DNA of 27,892 bases from Schoenoplectus triqueter (lineage: Eukaryota; Streptophyta; Magnoliopsida; Poales; Cyperaceae). Position numbers and translations under genes: made by a program. Below, in pieces: positions 23,281 to 27,892 of this stretch (within the stretch, counting starts at the first letter, position 1; every line of letters begins with the position of its first letter). The stretch is taken from the NCBI GenBank assembly GCA_964058805.1, contig CAXKVV010001960.1, forward strand, positions 1-27,892, written 5' to 3'. The notes beneath the pieces are model-generated. The model did no database searches. It saw only the letters and a program-made list of their open reading frames with translations, and had not been told where the DNA came from.

Positions 23281-23412
23281 CTGAGGTGTATTGCTACTAT
23301 GCTGCCATGTGGCATGTGGGTGTTGAGGTGTGTTGCTGCTATGCTGCATGTGGCATGCAAGTGCTGAGGTGTGTTGCTGTTATGCTGTCATGTGGCATGT
23401 GAGTGTTGAGGT
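23281..23412. repeat. 42-bp minisatellite, about three copies, with CATGTGGCAT cores
   Basis: TGAGGTGTNTTGCT anchors lie at 23281, 23323, 23364 and a partial at 23406 (spacings 42, 41, 42). CACGTGGCA occurs just after, near 23430 and 23515. It matches the 8146-8367 stretch of the left arm but is expanded here. Confidence 0.75.
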
Positions 23413-23984
23413 GGACCTGTCATGGCCTGCCACGTGGCATGTTGGTGGGACCCACATGTTAGGTCAGTGTAGTGGTGGGGCCCACATGGTTGAGGTGGAC
23501 CAATGATGTGTTGTCACGTGGCACTTCTTCTTTCTTCTCTAATTCTGTGTGTGTATGTTTAAGACCCCCAGTTTGCACCCAACAGTGTTTTTATCCCCAA
23601 GTTGTACTCAGAGAAGCCTGTGATCAAATCTCAGCCCTTGATTAATCTGTTTTTCTCTTCTGGTTTTATTCTGATAGCTCTATTTGTCCAAAAATTATGA
23701 AATTTTCACCAAAAATCCCTAAATTCATGATGATCACCTCTGTAATTTTAAATTCCACTTTTGCCCCTGCCTCCTTGCATTAAAAATTCATTTTTCAAGA
23801 AAACCCTACTTTCCTTTCTAAATTAATTCCAGATTTCAATTATAGCTCAGTGTCTCTGCCAAATAAACTTTCCTTGCAGAAACTCCCCCCAATCAAACAC
23901 CAATTAGACTTATATTGATGTTCATCAGGGTTTGATTTGATCAAAAGTTGATTACTTGTCAACAATTGATACAAATCTAAACTT

Positions 23985-24153
23985 GATCAGATGGTTGCTC
24001 ACAGCTTTGGCACCTGATCAGTCTTGTGAAATTGACTTTCAATCCATATTCATGGAGGTGATTTGGTCAACAGCTGATTACTTGTCAACAATTGACACAA
24101 ACCTTGGTTTGATCAGGTGGTTGCTCACAGCTTTGGCACCTGGTCAGCCTTGA
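23985..24153. repeat. 126-bp direct duplication, right-arm copy
   Basis: GATCAGATGGTTGCTC at 23985 recurs as GATCAGGTGGTTGCTC at 24111. It contains the 65-codon open frame 23956-24153, matching 7730-7533 in the left arm. Confidence 0.75.
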
Positions 24154-24359
24154 AAGCAAAATCACATTGAGATTTCTTGTGATTGGCTGTATCAAAATAC
24201 TGGCTTGTCATTGACACGGTTCTTTATTGTACAGGGATTGTATTGCTTCAGCTCTTAGGGTTTGCTTTGAGAATTAATTTCTAGTGTTTGATCTTGATTT
24301 TCTTAATGTCTATCACTGAGGTGTGGGACCCACCTGTCAGTGAACAATAATCAAATAGA

Positions 24360-24402
24360 TGACCCATCAGGAGATCTTCTCTCCTGAATCTCCTGAGGGT
24401 CA
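24360..24402. repeat. Stem-loop near the element start, right arm
   Basis: TGACCC plus ATCAGGAGAT pairs with ATCTCCTGA plus GGGTCA across a loop of about 12 bases, the counterpart of 7284-7326. A CCACCTC / GGAGGTGG hairpin follows at about 24403-24427. Confidence 0.68.
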
Positions 24403-24432
24403 TCCACCTCGAATGAATAGGAGGTGGCAGGG

Positions 24433-24440
24433 CTTTTATA
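24433..24440 (-). promoter_or_regulatory. TATAAAAG box near the element start, right arm
   Basis: Plus-strand CTTTTATA reads TATAAAAG on the minus strand, about 190 bp inside the element, mirror of 7246-7253. Confidence 0.4.
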
Positions 24441-24632
24441 CCTTCGACCCTTTGTCTAGAATTTTCTTGTGGGACAAATAAACTTTTTCCGGGGCTCAGC
24501 AGCGACTTCTTCTGACTGGTGGACCCTCTCTTCTTGCCTTTCTCTCATCTTTCTTATGATTTACTACTGATAATTGATATTTATCCTTACTTATCCAGCT
24601 GCTTCATCCTTAAAAATTTTCAAGGGTAAACA

Positions 24633-24774
24633 GCGCTCCCAGACTCGTTTTCGACGGTATCTAGGGCGTTGGGTCCAGTTTTCATGTTTTGTGCGTCCGG
24701 ACTCTTTTTCGACGGTACCGAAGGCATCAGCTCCTGTTTTCAAGTTTTGCGCTCCCGGACTCGTTTTCGGCTTC
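24633..24774. repeat. End of the 58-bp array, beyond the inserted element
   Basis: About two and a half units in the same orientation as 12163-18354, starting with the second GCGCT (24633-24637) and carrying the TATCTAGGGCGTTGGGTCCA marker. It stops at TTTTCGGC, after which sequence is not repetitive. It shows that the right element lies inside the array. Confidence 0.93.
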
Positions 24775-25996
24775 TTTTTTAAATAAATTCCAGTTAATGC
24801 CATTTTAACGCCATTCTTATTAATTACCTGATTATATTATTTTAGGTTCCATTTTACAAAAATGGCCTCACCAAAAGTACAGAAACAAAGTAAAAGCTAG
24901 GCGCCAAAAATAGTAATTTCGTGAGCGCACAAACACAGTATGGTTAGGCCACATTTTTATGTTTTAGTTTGTTCCTTATAATTGAGCGAGGTCTTACTAT
25001 TCTCTTTTAAAAAGCTACATACCAACCTATCTAATCAAAAGGTTAGCCCCAGCCGTCCAAGCACTGAAGTAGGTTATAATCCAATACCAGGCCCACGGGC
25101 CTTACAATACAAAAAAGGAAAAAGAAAAGGTGGTGGGATGTGGGTGCTATTGATGTTTCGTTGGAGATGTAATATGTTAATTACTCGGGTGAAAAATTCT
25201 TTATTTTTTACTTGAGAACATATCTAAAATTGAAATACCCAAAAAATGAAGAATTTTGGTGTACATGACAGTTCGGATTGGGTTTCATTTCTAGTCTACC
25301 CAATTTACCCAATTTATTTAGGATTAAAGTTTTTGTTGTTGATGGTGGTGGTGTTGGTGGTGGATATGACAGTAACATGCAATCCGTTTTCTACTTGAGT
25401 GTACGGTCCTGAGCAGCAGCTGCCTTTTTGCTAAAGCTTTGAGAAAAATTCAGCTTCATCTGCCTCCTTCGAACAGAAAGCATGCAAATTCACAAATCCA
25501 AAATTGATGAAATGATTGAAAGCAATGATTGAATGGATGCAAAGTTATAGTAAGCTACGAGAAAGACTCGAGTAAGATTCAAAGCAAAGTTATAGTAAGC
25601 TACGAGAAAGACTCGAGTAAGATTCAAATCTAGTATCTCCGATTGGGAACATTATTTGCACAAAATCTGAGTCTTTTATATGTATAGCTCAAATGGAAAC
25701 ACTTATCACAGGCTGATAATTGAATCACCATCGGTATGAAAGGAATCACATATATATAGCAAGGCACTGGAATGATTCTCTTGATGTCGTGTTAAGTTCA
25801 CGAGGCACAAATCATGAGAGCATTCTTCCATTATATATTGATTAAAAATCAGGGGGAAAAAAGTTTCATTAACCTCATATGTATCATGAACAATCACCAT
25901 AATATATGTATAATATCTATATTGTTACAATTTAACTCTTATGATCATACATCCTAAATTCCTAATTATGTTACCTAATATTAGATCCTAATAATT
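24775..25996. other. Intergenic stretch downstream of the transporter gene
   Basis: No gene is supported. It holds a GTT/GGT-rich microsatellite (about 25333-25363), a 45-bp tandem pair (25539-25628) and AT-rich DNA next to the gene's stop codon, which should include its 3' untranslated region. No clear AATAAA is seen close to the stop. A 64-codon open frame (25900-25706, minus) has no recognisable domain. Confidence 0.7.
25539..25628. repeat. 45-bp tandem duplication
   Basis: GCAAAGTTATAGTAAGCTAC starts at 25539 and again at 25584; the two copies look identical through GATTCAAA. Confidence 0.9.
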
Positions 25997-27366
25997 TTAT
26001 ACCAAATTGCCTCCAATCTTGGTAGCTGATCCAAGTTCTACTTCTTCTTTAGTATCTACTGTTTTACTTGCTTTCATATCCTTCTCATCCTCTATACCTT
26101 CCAATGGCTTCATGGTGTAATACCTCGCGCACAGAATATAATAACCGAGATTGAGCACCTGAAGTCCAGTAACTAGCCAGTAGTACTTGTCCAATTTAGC
26201 CTTATTAAGGTCATCTTGAAGCCAATCTCCTCTATTTTTTGTATAGTTATGCACAATGCTCACCAGTGCTGTTCCCAAATAATTCCCGATAGAAGCCGCT
26301 AACCAGAACAGTGCTGTTGCGGTGCTTCTCATGCTTTCTGGTGACTGGTCATAGCAAAATTCCATGTGACCCACTGACATAAATGTTTCAGCTATGCCAT
26401 GTATGGCGTACTGAGGCACTAGCCAGAACACACTGATTGTAACACCATGTAGATTCATTGCATTTCTCCTCCTTTGTTCGACGAGTGCTGCTGACACATT
26501 AGACAGCATGGCAATAGAAAGACCAATGCCCATTCTCTGGAAATATGTTATTCCAGAAGGTCGTTTAGTAAACCGACGAGCTAGAGGAACAAAAAAACGA
26601 TCATAGATTGCTAGGCTAATGAGCATGCTCAAAACGGTGAAGATTGAGAGGGTTGCGGCTGGGATTTGGAAGTGACGGGACATGTGACGGTCCATGATAT
26701 GTGCTTGTTGTATGGCAAAGGTGTTGTTGTGAGAAAGAGTGGTTATGAGGAGTATACCAACAGCCCAGATTGGAAGCATCCGGATTATGGATTTTAATTC
26801 CTCAACTCGATGAACAGTGGATAAACGCCACAAATTTGGACGGCCAGAGGGCAGCATGTCGCCCTCGGTCACTATGGCAGCTCGGTCAAAGAACCTTTCA
26901 TATCATAATAAAGAAAAAAAATTAGGAACATTTCAAAAAAGTATACATTATATTTTTATAAATTCATTTGTACAATATATATATTTGCTCATAAAATCAA
27001 ACGAAATAATTAAATAACACATACTCAAGCTGATTAGTATGGAGAAGGCGGCCGCCAATCGAGATATCAGCGTCAAGTTCCTTGTCTTGATACAGCATGT
27101 TCAAATCATCAGGCCGAACAACATTTCTTTTCTTAAAAGCAGCAACGACTACCTGAGCCAGCCGGGTCAAAGGGCTCCCACCAGGCTTAATTTTGACATA
27201 GAGCGGGTAACCCACCATGAAGGTTATGACAGAGAAGAACATGGCTACAGTCGGGATACCGAACCCCCACCCCCACCCCACATTGTCTTGTACATACACA
27301 ACCAAAGTCAAGGCAAGTAGCACAGCGAGCCCCATGGTGAAGAAGTACAGATTGAAGAAGTTCCAT
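25997..27366 (-). CDS. NRT1/PTR (NPF) family transporter, C-terminal part, NPF3-like; 5' part beyond the window
   Basis: A proton-coupled membrane transporter of the POT/NPF family, members of which move nitrate, nitrite, peptides or hormones; the substrate here cannot be read off. Two exons are visible: 27366-27025 and 26894-25997 (stop), giving 412 residues of a family usually near 600. The first starts inside a codon and encodes WNFFNLYFFTMG, two membrane segments (about residues 10-28 and 37-57), QDNVGWGWGFGIPTVAM, and the cytosolic loop with PGGSPLTRLAQVV. The second begins FFDRAAIVTEGD and carries WRLSTVHRVEELKSIIRMLP, about six membrane segments, QIPAATLSIF, VPQYAIHGIAETFMSVGH and ESMRSTATALFWLAASIGNY, then a charged tail. 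The joined frame gives HTNQLEFFDRAAIVTE, as in NPF3.1 proteins. No stop or frameshift is seen. The ExxER motif of the first helix would lie outside the window. Confidence 0.92.
26895..27024 (-). other. Intron of the NPF gene, 130 bp, phase 2
   Basis: On the minus strand it begins GTATGTGTTATT after CTTGA and ends ATATGAAAG before GTTCTTTGACC. Splicing rebuilds a GAG codon and keeps the family sequence. It is very AT-rich, like plant introns. GTG at 26872 is not a start but an internal valine. Confidence 0.9.
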
Positions 27367-27892
27367 CTGCCATGGCAAAACAGGGACGTTAATTATGTAT
27401 AACTATTTAATTAACTGTGCATCTAATTAATTACAATTATTTTGTTCATTACTTTGAACTCAGTTGCAATAAAGGGTAAATCTGGTATTAGTTCTCAGCT
27501 AAGCCAGATTTCTCAGCTGTGGGGACAACAAAAGAGGGGGGATATATGTGCATCTTCTCGGGGATCAATTATTTGGTGCAGTTACCTCCTAGCTTATTAC
27601 TTGTGCAAGTAGATCCATCTTTTTTTTAACTAATAAACCACTCTTCAAGCAACAAGACAGAGTTAATTTATTGTGTTGGTTGGGATGTTGTTCTCTTTCT
27701 GTAGTACGTGGATTAAACTAATTTTGACATGGATTAAATTATGTTTGGGTGGTGCAAAACCAATGAAAATACAGTGTTTATGTACTGACAGTACATGAAA
27801 GTGGGACTAATTAATGATTGCCGAACTCAGTTGTACCAAATATAGCTAATTATGATTTTGTGGACCTAATCATTAAATCTGATGTGAAATCA
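27367..27892 (-). other. Upstream intron of the NPF gene (at least 526 bp)
   Basis: The exon at 27366 is preceded on the minus strand by CCATGGCAG, a 3' splice site, and the frame meets a stop soon after (27393-27395). I find no NPF coding sequence up to the window end, so this is AT-rich intron continuing outside. It resembles none of the other repeats here. Confidence 0.7.

Larger units (their letters stand above)
18355..24632 (-). mobile_element. 6278-bp TG...CA element, probable solo LTR, minus orientation (right arm)
   Basis: On the minus strand it starts TGTTTACCCTTGAAAA at 24632 and ends GGGTCACACA at 18355, flanked by the 5-bp duplication GCGCT, as for LTR retrotransposon integration. 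I find no second copy of its start or end inside it, no primer-binding site and no coding region, so a solo LTR is the simplest reading; a large non-autonomous element is the alternative. Minus-strand order: TATAAAAG (24440), stem-loop (24402-24360), 126-bp duplication, CACGTG cluster (23525-23281), TATATAAAC (22143), three 36-bp motifs (21982-21494), AT-rich part with two hairpins (20474-20288), palindromic repeats (20140-19808), then an 860-bp 3' segment absent from the left arm. 20475-20870 is AT-rich with nothing else recognised; 20880-21080 is GC-richer and unassigned. The length is large for an LTR. Confidence 0.72.

Noticed and set aside
7054..24632. One giant foldback or terminal-inverted-repeat DNA transposon of 17.6 kb
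   Set aside because: The outer flanks share no target duplication (GATGCAT on the left, GCGCT on the right), whereas the right arm alone has TG...CA ends and its own 5-bp duplication within the array.
25706..25900. 64-codon open frame downstream of the transporter
   Set aside because: No recognisable domain, AT-rich, and probably in or near the gene's 3' untranslated region.
26870..26872. GTG start codon for a 291-residue protein
   Set aside because: It is an internal valine codon of an exon that extends to a splice acceptor at 26895; the family sequence continues upstream through the intron.

Overview
The window is plant nuclear DNA that is almost entirely repetitive. The only gene I can support is the 3' part of an NRT1/PTR (NPF) transporter on the minus strand at the right edge (25997-27366). 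It is most like the NPF3 (NPF3.1) type and has a spliceosomal intron. No reverse transcriptase, integrase or transposase fragments are visible, so the mobile DNA consists of non-coding ends, solo LTRs or non-autonomous copies. The base composition, the two satellite-like arrays and the nested TG...CA elements suit gene-poor plant heterochromatin next to a genic edge. I cannot name the species.

Layout: (A) 1-2475 is an LTR-like sequence on the minus strand. It has a TATA box, a downstream AATAAA and a 5' end TGTTTACCCC that abuts a satellite. (B) 2476-7053 is about 25 monomers of an AT-rich satellite of about 182 bp with higher-order periods of 1274 and 543 bp. (C) 7054-12162 is a plus-strand LTR-like copy (L), cut off where it meets the next array. 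(D) 12163-18354 is a GC-rich, CpG-rich 58-bp minisatellite with higher-order structure. (E) 18355-24632 is a minus-strand TG...CA element (R), the same family as L but longer, with a 5-bp target duplication GCGCT. It sits inside the 58-bp array, which resumes at 24633-24774. (F) 24775-25996 is ordinary intergenic DNA with small local duplications. (G) 25997-27892 is the transporter gene and an upstream intron.

L and R lie in opposite orientation and are alignable from end to end, so the window forms an inverted repeat of about 17.6 kb with arms of about 5.1 and 5.4 kb around a 6.2-kb array. The sequence explains this without a giant terminal-inverted-repeat transposon. R has its own TG...CA ends and target duplication. 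An uninterrupted paralogous 'empty site' for R survives at 15205-15330. A 148-bp copy of R's 3' end, with its array junction, sits at 13319-13466, showing that part of the array was duplicated after R inserted.

The many long open frames in the 58-bp array arise because the unit has a length of 1 modulo 3 and few stop codons in any forward frame. I do not call them genes. The most interesting items are the 6278-bp probable solo LTR with its in-window empty site and dated junction copy, the large inverted repeat as a possible hairpin-RNA source, and the nearly stop-free minisatellite.
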